Part shown: in pieces, positions 1 through 28,200 of the stretch | How the letters are laid out: each line of letters opens with the position of its first letter | Numbering within the stretch: the stretch's first letter is position 1 | Origin: Anoplopoma fimbria | Lineage: Eukaryota; Chordata; Actinopteri; Perciformes; Anoplopomatidae | NCBI RefSeq assembly: GCF_027596085.1 | Contig: NC_072450.1 | Coordinates: 6,052,736 to 6,116,735 of the forward strand | Direction of reading: 5' to 3' | DNA: 64,000 bases | Position numbers and translations under genes: made by a program | The notes under the pieces: generated by a model | What the model was told of the DNA's origin: nothing | The model's input: the letters and a program-made list of their open reading frames with translations, nothing else | The model's database searches: none

Positions 1-34
<34 letters not shown>

Positions 35-2233
35 GGACCTGTCTGAGGAGGAGGAGGGGGAAGGGAAGATGTACAGACTTGACTGTTTCTCGATTTAAAC
101 TTCTTCTTTTTTATTACAACTTTAAAATGACTTTATACTTCTTTAAGTATTCTTTGACCAGACCGTTCCTGATTTGAATCATATTTTGTCTAATTAAAGA
201 GAAGTTTACACATGGAAGGAAGGGAATTTGAAAGAAAAAAGTATATTTTCTTAAAGTAACATATTAAATCAGTATTGTTGTGAGATTATTATTGAAACTC
301 CGTATTGTATTAGCACTTAAAATAGCACTTAAATATCCAGTCCTACTCGGCAAAGAGTGCTTAGGGTCAGAGTAGACGGCAGACGTTATATGGAGACAAG
401 AAGCCTGTCCAGTTTTAGTATTCAATGGTAAAGCCGGTCTCTATAAAAAGCAACCCAGGGCTTAATATGTCTGTGTTTATAAATTAATCCAGAAATAAAT
501 AATTTGATCAAAGCCTTACACACATGTAACTCTCAAACACTTATCATCGATAAACATCTTCTCATCTTATGTCAAAATCCACATTTAAACATGCAACCTT
601 TTGAAGCCAAGTGTGTATCCACTAAAATTATCTTTTATTATCTTTTTTTTTTTATCTTTATTAACTTCAATAAAGTCTATGTTCTCTGTCAGTCATACAT
701 GTTCAACTCAGTATCCTTAAAAGCAGAGATAACTTTACGAACTTTACGGAACAGAAAGAACAGCCAGAGCTTCCCTTGTTCTCCAAAATCCAAATCTGTG
801 TCCTCTTAAAGTCTGTGAAGTCCACGTTTCAACAGACGGGATGAGCTAGTGCACCATAGCAATTAGTTATCAAAGAACTGTGGACAAAATATGTAACTTC
901 TACATATCTTTGGCAGCTCTGTTCAAAAAAAAAAAGAATTGTTGTTTACCGTCCAACGCGATCCAATTGCTTCTAATTTCTAACAAAGCTTTGAGGTATT
1001 TGGAAACATTTTCTGCACTAATGTTGGCGCGGACCAAAGAGACACTAAACAAATAGTTTGTTTGCTCATAAAACATCTAAATAGAATGAAACTGTAAAAA
1101 CTTTTATATCATTAAGCACTCAAACAAACGCAGACAATTACTCTGATCCGCGTGGCTCATTATTATTCTGCTCTCCAGTGTAAACCATTTACCACTTGAC
1201 ATTTATGCCGTGCTGTAAAACACTGTCATTAAACCAACAGCGCTGTTTTTTAAAAGCCAAGCGCCCAGCACGCTCGCCACACCTCCACCTCCACCATCAC
1301 CTCCACCAGCACCTCCCAGTGCAGAAGCAAAAATCGCTTTTTCCATCCATTTAGCGCTCTCCTCCAACTGGCTGTGTGCAGCTATTTCACCGGAGGAGGA
1401 GGAGGATTAAGCCGGAGAGATAAAGCGGACGTTCATTTTGGCGAGTGTTGGCGGGGGGGTTAGTATTTAGGCCGGGCCTCCTCCGATATGGGCCGTGAAC
1501 ACTGATACTTTTGGGCAGAAATGAATTGTGCAAAGGCAAAAGTAGTCAAAGACTCAAATCCACTGCGCTCACTATAGGGGTTGGGGTTCTACATAAGCAC
1601 GTTATGATTTGCCAAAGTTAGAACACATGGTTTTTGGACTTGTTTTGATTTGATGCTTTCTCTGCGTTCTTCTCACTGCTTTGAAGTGTGTGTGTGGGGG
1701 GGCTCTGTCAAACAAAAATGACATCAGCTAGACTCATATAGTCAAAGATGTTCATGGCGTCATGTACTTAAGATATGGGGGAAAGGGTTTTAAGACGACA
1801 CCAATAAAGAAATAAAAACATTTTCACCAAAGTATTTGACTTTTTAAGGTAAAATAAATCTTTACGAGCATTTAGACCATTAGAAGACTATAAAACTCCC
1901 CAATAGAATGTTTTTTTTGGATAGATCACACACACACACCTTGTAAATGGTGGGATATTTTGGGATATATTACTGTGCTTCAGATTAAAATCACCCATTT
2001 AAACGATTGAAATCTACAAAGTAAATAAAAAGTTAAGTGTAGACTAAGACAAAAAGTCTCGAGCACCGGTCTGACCCGGTTTCGAGGGCTGTCCTCCACC
2101 TTGCTTTCAGATTCTGGACGGGGGAGAAAAAAAAGTCCCATTAATTAAGTAGAGCGATGGAGCGCCTCTGCTTTTGGCCACAACTTAACCAGCACCAGGC
2201 CAATGAGAGGCAGAGTAATTGAAAGCAGCTCTA

Positions 2234-2273
2234 AACGCTCTCCAAACATCTGAAAGGATGTTTGGAGAGCGTT
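2234..2273. repeat. Perfect 17-bp inverted repeat with 6-nt loop
   Basis: Left arm 2234-2250 and right arm 2257-2273 are exact reverse complements (AACGCTCTCCAAACATC on the left), separated by TGAAAG. It is intronic and lies about 245 bp before an lrp4 exon. The stem is shorter than a usual pre-miRNA stem. Confidence 0.9.
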
Positions 2274-2409
2274 GGTGGAACAACACAAATGTTGATTTCT
2301 GCTTTCTATTTCCTGTGTGTCCACACGAAGAAGTTTTGTTCAAGTTTTGTTTATATACGGTGTCAAACATATCACCTTTTGATAAGTTGCGGCTCATTGT
2401 GTGTCATGA

Positions 2410-20221
<17,812 letters not shown>

Positions 20222-20286
20222 GGGAGGCCCCCCCCCCCCACCCACCCACCCCCTGCTTTCCACGCTTCTTCTCAACCTCCGTTACC

Positions 20287-20289
<3 letters not shown>

Positions 20290-20317
<28 letters not shown>
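20290..20317. repeat. (AC)n microsatellite, 3'UTR
   Basis: About 14 AC units starting about 70 bp after the lrp4 stop codon, preceded by a C-rich stretch. Confidence 0.95.
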
Positions 20318-20318
<1 letters not shown>

Positions 20319-20475
20319 CACACAACTGTATTTATAGCTGGTACAAACACACAAATATGAAAAGGTACAAACAGATGCATACGTAGAAGAACGGTACAAA
20401 TGAACCTGGTTAGACCCGACTAAGCTCCCATAAACACAACTCCTGTCTCTGAAACTGGGGCTCCGTCCTACTTGT

Positions 20476-20476
<1 letters not shown>

Positions 20477-20571
<95 letters not shown>
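20477..20571. repeat. (CA)47 microsatellite, 3'UTR
   Basis: About 94 bp of uninterrupted CA within the presumed lrp4 3'UTR. Confidence 0.97.
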
Positions 20572-20574
<3 letters not shown>

Positions 20575-23500
20575 GTACACTCCTCCAACAGTACCCTCAG
20601 TGCTACTGCCTTCAGGCAAGATGATGAACTAATGAGCATGCTGGAATAAGAAAGCAAAGGACTCTGGGGAGGAAGTGAACAGAGAGACACGAGCGTTGAT
20701 CTGGAGCCTTTTTAAAGGATGCAGACTCTCTTCAGCGACAGACGCTTCTCTGTGTACGACTTCACCTTTATATCTTTGTGAACTTTTTTTTTTTTTTTGC
20801 GATTTTTGCGATGCTCTCTCTGATGCCACTCATGTCTTTATGAACTCTATTTATGAACGTTTTTTTTTTTTTTTGTACTTGTGGAGTGGGTTTGCTGACT
20901 TTCGGAATAACGGCGAGAGTGTTGTGTTAGAATCGGACCCGGATATTCACGAGATGTATTTATGACAGTGCCAAAGGGTTGGGCTTCACACAGTCCCCGT
21001 GCTTCTTTCAGCATTTACACTTCAATAGCAATGTATCTTAATTACTGGATGTTTGTTTCGTTTGACTTCACTGTCTTGCCCCCACCGGTAGGACAACTCA
21101 CTGATGGTGCCACCTGCTTCTGAACCCTTATTTTACAGCCTCCAACAGGTCAAGCAAGGACGTACTGCAGCTGGTGCTCTCAGCTGGTTGCAGATTTTCA
21201 TTCATCTTTTGCAAAAGTAATCTTAAAGGAGCCCTTTTTTTCCTGTTTTTTTTAAAGTTGTAATTCAACTATTGCTGATCCTCGGGCCTAGCAGAGGAAG
21301 CCACGATGAAGTAACAGCCCTAAGTGCCAAACATTGCGTTCTTTTTCCTCCTTCAGCTGTATAATTATTTTTGACAGAGGTTTTAAAATGTTCGTAGCAT
21401 TTTTTTAAACTCGGGTTTGGTCACCCAAATTGCAGAAAAGCGTATTTGTACCACTAGGGCTATTCAGCCATGCAGATAGTTGTGGTTCTATTTACCCAGG
21501 TGTTAGTCATGTGTCTCTGGGATTTCTGATGCCCCAAAACCCAAGAGGTTATTTTCGGAACTACTTTCTCAATGCAATCTCTCATTGAGTGTTTTACTCA
21601 TTGGTCTTTCTAAAAAATTATAAAACATGTTCCTGAGGTTTACTCGCCAAATTAATGACTATCTACAATAGCACTTACTATTAGAATTTTAAGCTCTTTG
21701 ACTTTAACAATATTACATTTTAAGCGCTAAATAAATAAACACCTCTTCTCTCCTAATGTCACCTCTCCAACTTTTTTTGCTGTAACCTTAGCTGCCTAAA
21801 AAATGTAAACGTCATTCGGCCCTCCCTGTCCATCCTTATACCACCGACAACGGTTTAAAGGCTGGTACAAATGTAAATATTAGATAAACAACAATATTAC
21901 ATTGTTTTTTTGTTGGGGTTTTTTGAGAGAAAAAATCCCAGTTCTCACAGATTGACTGAGCTGTTGAGAGAAAGGTTATGTTGTAGGGTTAGATATTTAG
22001 ATATTTGCATCTTTACAAATGTTAGTATGTTTTTTTAATTAGATTTTCTTAATTCTAGAACAAAACAACAATAATAAGCTCTAATTAGGCTCGCGAAGTT
22101 TCAGAGGTGAATATATCAAAAACCTGGAGTATACAACCAAAAGCATCTGCATGGCTAAACACTGCTAGAGGGGAAACGAGAACATTTGTTCCTTTTTTCT
22201 TTGTAATTTGAGTTTTGATCCATCAACTCTTACCGTATCTGCCACAGTTCACTATAACAAAAGGGTAACTTAGGAACGCTGTGCATGTCTGACCCCATCA
22301 GACAGTGAGGGGTTATAGATTAGAAATGTATCACTGACAACTTACTGAAAAATGAATTTAATACAAGTAAAGATATTATGCATTGCTTTAACTTTAGAGT
22401 ACCAGTCTGTCGTTGAGAAATTGGTACGAGGAAATACTATATTGCTATATTGACAAATATATCGGTTAGACTTTATAGAACCATGTATTTTTGAAGTATC
22501 TGCTACAAGCTCAGCAACGTGCTGATTTGCTGCTAGACGAAGCACTGAGGCCAATGAAAGAGGGTCTTGGCAGCTACATAACGACGGTCTCTTGACGGTT
22601 GGTTGACGGTAGGCCCACGGAGCATCACAGCGACCCAGTAACCAATCACCCCGGCTCACAGTCCCTCCAACTCTGCTGCAGGAATGCTCAAACTGTACAG
22701 ATTTTATCATGCGGATACAAGCAAACGTTTCTGTTGAAGATATTGTGTTGATTTAAGTTGTATAGTCTTTTGTACAAAGGGATTTCATGACCGTTTTTAG
22801 ACTTGTATTAATTTTTACTCACTGGAGAAGAACATTTTGTTTTCGCTGGATTATTTTAACCACTGTGTTTCCAAGCCTTGTAAATGATAGGGAAGATGCC
22901 AGTTATTTAATAGTGCTCTTTTATCTCATGAAATACTGGTTGCGTATAGCTGTTGTAAAGTTAACAAAAAAGAGGTATTTATGATTTTCTGTTTGGTTGT
23001 CACTTGATGTGTAAATATGAAAAGACTGTATATGTATTTCCATGGCAGTACTAACAAGCTGTGTTGTGTGATATAGTGAATGATCCCTTTGCTATCTTTT
23101 AATATAAAATTGCATTTGCATTTCAATGAAACCTTTGGCTCGCTCATCTATACACTTATTGGTCTCAGAAAAATGCCTTTCCTCATCAGACACAATCATC
23201 ATCATATAGCAAAAAAGGAAAATCAGAGGTCTTGAGTCTGCAGATAATTACAGAAATAACAATGGGAGCACAGATGTAATCAGAGAATCAGGGTTTTGGA
23301 GGCATGAAGCCAAGTCCTCCAACTTAAAACAACATTGTAGAGCAACAGAGGAGGGAAAACAGGCAAAATAGTCATTACAGTATAAACTGTTGCATAGTTT
23401 TAGTAGAACAAAAACATAAAATGACAAAATAAGTCAGGTTCATATCTTTTTGATATCAAGTAAATATTAAATGTGATAAGTTAAGGTGTTTCAGGCTGAG

Positions 23501-23639
23501 GGTTGCAGTGTCTGGAGTGAATAATGTGAATAAGAAAATAAATTAGGCAACAGATCTGAACCACAAACCCTACTCTGGACCACAAAGACCATGAAAGAGG
23601 ACAAACTTTATAAACACTCAACGGCTAAACATAGAGAAG

Positions 23640-24165
23640 CCATTGACACATACAGTACCAGTCAAAAGTGTGGACACACCTTCTCATTCAACTACTTTGA
23701 AGAATCTAAAATATAAAACATTCTGGTTTGTTGAGCATTTGTTTGTTTACCACATAATTCCATATGTGTTCCTTCATAGTTTGGATGTCTTCAATATTAA
23801 TCTACAATGTAGAAAAAATAAAAATAAAATAAAGAAAAACCATTGAATGAGAAAAACTTTTGACTTACTGAATGAAAAACCATTGAATGAAAGGTGTGTC
23901 CAAACTTTTGACTGGTACCATTGAATGAGAAGTGAAACTTTTGACTGGTACTGTAGGTAGAAAGGAGAGATGTTAAAAGAGAATGAAGCGGTTAATTGAA
24001 GACAACATACAGTGTATTGTACAAAAAGCATTTTGCAGGATATGTACCAATCATACCAAAAAATATGTTTATTAACTGGTGTAAACAAGCTTTAACAAGC
24101 CCCATAAAACACCAGTAACTTAGATTTAGTTAGTATCTTGTGTTCAGACATTTTAATAAAAAGCT
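23640..24165. repeat. Left arm of long inverted repeat
   Basis: Segment 23955-24165 (GAAAGGAGAGATGTTAAAAG through TATCTTGTGTTCAGAC) reads as the near-exact reverse complement of 25461-25662. The MITE interior at 23653-23953 also matches 25771-26010 in inverted orientation. Confidence 0.8.
23653..23953. mobile_element. Tc1-like MITE, internally rearranged
   Basis: Begins CAGTACCAGTCAAAAGTGTG after TA and ends ACTGGTACTG before TA. Near the right end it carries two extra partial terminal segments (ACTTTTGACT and CCAAACTTTTGACTGGTACC), so it looks like nested or recombined ends. It forms part of a long inverted repeat with 25.46-26.01 kb. Confidence 0.85.
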
Positions 24166-24174
24166 GTAAGCCTA

Positions 24175-24232
24175 AATTTCCCCGCTATGGGACTAATAAA
24201 GGATTATCTTATCTTATCTTATCTTATAAAAG
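24175..24232. mobile_element. Retroelement 3'-tail fragment with (TTATC)n
   Basis: TTTCCCCGCTATGGGACTAA then TAAAGGATTATCTTATCTTA; the reverse complement matches the AGATAAGATAAG..TTTATTAGTCCCAC word seen at 46.37 kb. Confidence 0.6.
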
Positions 24233-24359
24233 TTCAAAACAAACTAAACAATAAAAAAAAAAAACTGGATAATTATTGTAGATACCACATTAAGGCACTA
24301 TTAATCCATGCTGGAATGAGGTCTTGTGAAGCCAACTGTGTGCATGTGACAAGTATACA

Positions 24360-24490
24360 ACTTTTCATTGGTTGTTCAACCCGGAAACGGGTTTCAGCTG
24401 TCCAATGAACGCCCACCATCGTCCGGGGCGTCTGAGCCAATCAGCGACAAGCTTTACTAAAAGCACTCCCTCAAACCGGAAGCAGACAGT
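24360..24490 (+). promoter_or_regulatory. Candidate CCAAT-rich, TATA-less promoter
   Basis: Within about 120 bp lie ATTGG (inverted CCAAT, 24367-24371), CCAAT at 24402-24406 and CCAAT at 24437-24441. A GC-rich patch CGTCCGGGGCG follows, then CCGGAAG (ETS-type site) near 24476. No TATA box is visible. A 16-nt hairpin AACCCG-GAAA-CGGGTT sits at 24378-24393. Multiple spaced NF-Y boxes with an ETS site are typical of housekeeping and RNA-host promoters (established knowledge). That it drives the exons downstream is inference. Confidence 0.4.
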
Positions 24491-24710
24491 AGCTAGCAGA
24501 ATGTAAAACAAACAAAGAAGAAAGAAAGAAGGAAGACACGAGATAACTCACCCCGTGTGATGAGTGTGAGTGTGAGTCAGTGCTGCTTGTGTTTCAGGAA
24601 GAACAGTGTGCTTTATTGAGAGACTGAGGCGGATGTTCGAGGCTACTACAGCTAGCATTGACTGCTAAGCTAACATGAAGCTAACTCATTGGGTTTTGTT
24701 CTGTAGACAG

Positions 24711-24800
24711 GAGCTGCTGCTGCTGACTGCCATGACGTCAACACATGGCAGCCAGAGGAGGCTGGGTGGAGCTGCCTGTGACCAGAGATGGAGACACGAG
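24711..24800 (+). other. Predicted exon E1A of unidentified spliced locus
   Basis: Acceptor TTTTGTTCTGTAGACAG and donor GAG|GTAAAC. From ATG at 24745 the frame MAARGGWVELPVTRDGDT is open and can continue in phase through X1 (27580-27667) into X2, stopping at 28586-28588: 91 codons in all. X1 is open in all three frames, so this is weak coding evidence. It is about 75% similar to E1B at 26975-27062, including both splice sites. Confidence 0.4.
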
Positions 24801-24847
24801 GTAAACAAACACCCAGCAGGAACTGGAGAGTCTAACATGTGGTTATA

Positions 24848-25084
24848 GTGGTGGTGGGTGTGAGGTCACAGTGGGTGGTGGGTGTGAGGTCATAGTGGTG
24901 GTGGTGGTGGTGGGTGTGAGGTCACAGTGGTGGTGGGTGTGAGGTCACAGTGGGTGGTGCTGGGTGTGAGGTCACAGTGGGTGGTGGGTGTGAGGTCATA
25001 GTGGGTTGGTGCTGGGTGGTGGGTGTGAGGTCACAGTGGGTGGTGGGTGTGAGGTCACAGTGGGTGGTGGTGGTGGTGGGTGGT
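24848..25084. repeat. Minisatellite, GTGGTGGGTGTGAGGTCACA units
   Basis: About eight irregular units of 20-35 bp, each containing GTGTGAGGTCA(C/T)A. The unit resembles the start of the adjoining box C/D-like block (GGTGGGTGTGAGAG). It is absent at the equivalent place in the second module. Confidence 0.9.
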
Positions 25085-25203
25085 GGGTGTGAGAGTGATG
25101 AGTTGCACTGATCAGTTGGGGTGTTTGATGCAGTGGTGTCGACGCCCCAATCCGACCCAACCTGAGGACACACTGTGTGCACAGGGGCCATCTGACTCCA
25201 CCC
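25085..25203 (+). ncRNA. Box C/D snoRNA-like element, copy A
   Basis: Seen directly: GTGATGA at 25095-25101 (box C consensus RUGAUGA) and CTGA at 25192-25195 (box D). A closing stem pairs 25085-25093 (GGGTG, bulged T, GAG) with 25196-25203 (CTC, CACCC). A second hairpin, GTTGGGGTGT with ACGCCCCAAT, closes with ten pairs including GU. 118 of 119 bases are identical to copy B, whereas the neighbouring duplicated exon is only about 75% identical. The 19 nt ending in box D are also kept in diverged copy C, where a methylation guide would sit. I know no matching rRNA or snRNA target, so it would be an orphan. The block also reads open in one frame, so a short coding exon is the main alternative. 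Confidence 0.35.
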
Positions 25204-25281
25204 TTCACCCTCCTTTCTAAGTGTAATAACACGTGTTCTGTGTTTATTTAACACGTGTTCTGTGTTTATATATATATATAT

Positions 25282-25740
25282 AGTACCAGTCAAAAGTTTG
25301 GACACACCTTCTCATTCAATGGTTTTTATTTTTATTTTATATATATATTTTTTTTAATATTGTTTTTTTAATAATATACATATACATACATATATACAGT
25401 ACCAGTCAAAAGTTTGGACACACCTTCTCATTCTTCTTCATTCTCATATTTTTTTTTTTTAACCTTTTATTAAAAAGTCTGAACACAAGATACTAACTAA
25501 ATCTAAGTTACTGGTGTTTTATGGGGCTTGTTTACACCAGTTAATAAACATATTTTTTGGTATGATTGGTACATATCCTGCAAAATACTTTTTGTACAAC
25601 ACACTGTATGTTGTCTTCAATTAACCGCTTCATTCTCTTTTAACATCTCTCCTTTCTACCTACAGTAACAGTCAAAAGTTTGGACACACCTTCTCATTCA
25701 ATGGTTTTTCTTTATTTTTTTTTTATTTAATATGTATTTT
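25282..25740. mobile_element. Cluster of Tc1-like MITE ends
   Basis: Three left ends of the same element, at 25282, 25397 and 25663, each starting near AGTA(C/A)CAGTCAAAAGTTTG and running into AT-rich sequence. No matching right ends sit within a normal element length. Segment 25461-25662 is the right arm of the long inverted repeat. Confidence 0.75.
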
Positions 25741-26012
25741 TATATATATATATTATATATTATATATATACAGTACCAGTCAAAAGTTTGGACACACCTT
25801 CTCATTCAATGGTTTTTTTTTTATTTTTTTTTTTTGTTTTATTTGTTTCTACATTGTAGATTAATATTGAAGACATCCAAACTATGAAGGAACACATATG
25901 GAATTATGTGGTAAACAAACAAATGCTCAACAAACCAGAATATGTTTTATATTTTAGATTCTTCAAAGTAGTTGAATGAGAAGGTGTGTCCAAACTTCTG
26001 ACTGGTACTGTA
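25461..26012. repeat. Right arm of long inverted repeat
   Basis: Reverse complement of 23640-24165 in two blocks (25461-25662 and the MITE at 25771-26010), interrupted by extra MITE ends. The centre between arms is about 1.3 kb and contains the candidate promoter, E1A, the minisatellite and copy A. Confidence 0.78.
25771..26010. mobile_element. Tc1-like MITE, complete
   Basis: Starts CAGTACCAGTCAAAAGTTTG after TATA, ends ACTTCTGACTGGTACTG before TA; 240 bp with no ORF. Its interior runs opposite to the 23.65 kb copy. Confidence 0.87.
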
Positions 26013-26449
26013 TACAAACCATAACACTGGATGAGCTTGTTTAATCTGTATGAGATTACATTTCTTAATTTGCCCAGAACATAAGGTTTTAACAGTTTAC
26101 GTTTTCTCTCCACTGTTATGTGACTTGGCTCTACTAACTAAATCAATATTATATTAATAATACTGAATTTTTGCATGATGTGTATAATCATACTCGAAGA
26201 TATATCTGTTATCTGACGTAAACCAGCCTCAGACAACACCAGTGACTTAGATTTAGTTGGTATCTTGTGTCAAGACTTTGAAATAAAAGATGCATCAAAA
26301 GGATCAAAAATCCACTTTGAATCAGTTATGACGTCATTAGGAGTAAATATGCATTAAATTGCTTTAATAAGATATGCAGCATTTGTCTATGGACCATTTT
26401 ATACCAATATCACTGACAGCTGCTACGTCGACGTTTGTGCACTGTGAGC

Positions 26450-26650
26450 ATTGAGATAAAGATAAAGAGGTTTCTATTGTCATTGTAGTGATACAACGAA
26501 ATTCCGTTTGGCAGCTCTCAGCTAGCCAGCAGCCTGGTATGATGATGATAATAATAATAATATTAACAACAATATACAGGGATAAAATAAATACGTTCCT
26601 ATGTACAGCATTTAAAATGTGTGCAAACAGTGCAGTGTAAACATTTGTTC
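26450..26650. mobile_element. Retroelement 3'-end-like repeat
   Basis: GAGATAAAGATAAAG, TTCTATTGTCATTGTAGTG, ATACAACGAAATTCCGTTTG, GCAGCTCTCAGCT is a common teleost repeat wording, followed by (ATA)n. It interrupts the second duplicated module upstream of E1B. Confidence 0.6.
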
Positions 26651-26974
26651 AGTGCAAACAGAAAAGTATCGAGTACCCAACGTCATCAAAACTCTCCCAA
26701 CTTTGTGTTTTCTTTTTAAAAAAAGTTGTTGAGAAACTTAAGCTAATGTTAGACGCCACCATAGCTAACCAGTTTATGGGTAAGCTAACATTACGTCAAC
26801 TCGGCTAGTCAACATTGGCCTTTCGATTCAACCAGTTACTGTTTGTTTTCAACCTTTTTTAAGAAAAATAGTTATTGGAACATTTGAGTTTTTCACGACT
26901 GGTTGGGTAGCCGAGATTGACCATGTTTTGTGAATTTCTTAAGCTAACCTGCTTGTTTTTTTTGTCTTACACAG

Positions 26975-27062
26975 GAATTGCTGCCAACTGTCATGAAGTC
27001 AACACATTGGAGCATAATGAGACTGCATGGAGCTGCCTTTGGATCAGAGATGGAAACACAAG
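26975..27062 (+). other. Predicted exon E1B of unidentified spliced locus
   Basis: Acceptor TTTTTTTTGTCTTACACAG is strong; donor CAAG|GTAAAC. It is a diverged duplicate of E1A (shared TCAACACAT, GGAGCTGCCT, AGAGATGGA.ACAC.AG|GTAAAC). From ATG at 26993 a frame can run through X1 and X2 in phase for 69 codons, using a different X1/X2 frame from E1A. Confidence 0.4.
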
Positions 27063-27120
27063 GTAAACACAAACACAGCAGGAACTAATAGTATTTCCCA
27101 AACAATCAGTAAGTGGTGGT

Positions 27121-27239
27121 GGGTGTGAGAGTGATGAGTTGCACTGATCAGTTGGGGTGTTTGATGCAGTGGCGTCGACGCCCCAATCCGACCCAACCTG
27201 AGGACACACTGTGTGCACAGGGGCCATCTGACTCCACCC
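27121..27239 (+). ncRNA. Box C/D snoRNA-like element, copy B
   Basis: Box C GTGATGA at 27131-27137, box D CTGA at 27228-27231, closing stem 27121-27129 with 27232-27239. It is identical to copy A over 119 nt except one T/C change in a predicted loop. It starts 58 bp after the E1B donor and ends 340 bp before the X1 acceptor, so it is intronic in the predicted transcript. Confidence 0.35.
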
Positions 27240-27579
27240 TTCACCCTCTTCATTAGTGTGTGCTGTACGTTGAATATACGTGCACACCATAACATGACAC
27301 AAAGTAACATGAGAGAACGTTTGCAATAAGCTGTTACATGATGTGATATATTTTTTGTAGGACTCTATTAATACCAATATTATTATATTAAGAATACTAT
27401 TCTTCCACTGCTGCATTTAAGAAGACTAAACTGTGAACCGTTACTTTTATAATTACTTTACTTTTTTAAGGGGATTCAACAGGACAACTGAACAACCTGG
27501 ATTTCTGTTCAAAGCTTTGGTGTGTTTTCCAGAATCTGTATTGATACCACCTGTTATTTTTTTATTTTTTTAAGTCCAG

Positions 27580-27667
27580 CATCTCAAAGTGGAAGGATGC
27601 TGTGGACTTCATCAGGCTTCTCCCTCCCTCAAGCAGGACTATGGGCACACCGCCCTGGAGGCTCACG
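27580..27667 (+). other. Predicted exon X1
   Basis: Acceptor TTTTTTTAAGTCCAG and donor CACG|GTATGT. The 88 nt have no stop codon in any of the three + frames, so they cannot tell a coding from a non-coding exon. Confidence 0.35.
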
Positions 27668-28200
27668 GTATGTTTCTGGCTCCGTTACTGTCCACTTCAC
27701 TATAGGATCATTATTTCCTTTCCTTTCAGACAAAAGTCTTCTTTACGAGTTAGTCACCCACCGTGTTTTTGACGAGTGTCTTAATCGGCCATGTTCTCCA
27801 TAACATCCACTACAAAATATATAAAAGATAATAAACTTCAAGCACCCTAATCAGTGTGTTATCAGCGTCGTTCCAGATTGCTTTGGATCCATTTCATTTG
27901 ACAAACGGCGTACGTGTCACCAAACCAAATGGAAGGAATTGGGTCAAGTGAGCATATTGTAAAAAAAACAGTGGATACAGCAGCGTGTCTCAAGAGTCAA
28001 TCAGTTCAACTTAATAAAAACATTTTTAACTTGTCATTATGATGATGATGATGATGATAGCTCTATTCATTCAGTGTTGTTTACCAAGTGTGGTGATAAC
28101 AAACAGGAATGTGCTGACGCTGATTTAGGAATACATAACTCGAAATGCCTTCACTATCCAAAACTGAACAGTCCTGCTATTTCACACAGTGTTCTAGAGA

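Larger units (their letters stand above)
20222..23130 (+). other. lrp4 3'UTR (inferred extent)
   Basis: About 2.9 kb downstream of the stop with no ORF of note. It contains two CA microsatellites, T-runs at 20787-20798 and 20860-20873, overlapping AATAAA at about 21729-21738 (possible proximal cleavage near 21.75 kb), and TGTAAATA at 21871 and 23012, which fits the Pumilio motif. AATATA at 23101 is a possible distal signal. The end point is inference; only transcript data can fix it. Confidence 0.5.

Noticed and set aside
20286..20690. Long frames of repeated Cys/Val or His/Thr over CA/GT tracts (also 56827-57105 and 59961-60170)
   Set aside because: Translations of dinucleotide microsatellites, not genes.
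25088..25220. Reading the conserved 119-nt block as a coding exon (AQGPSDST-type frame shared by three copies)
   Set aside because: The frame has a poor upstream splice tract, outside the 3' region the third copy keeps little protein similarity, and the conserved bases coincide with box D and the guide position. Kept only as the alternative explanation.
24922..25305. Thr/His/Pro-rich antisense protein
   Set aside because: Produced by the GTGGTGGGTGTGAGGTCACA minisatellite read backwards.
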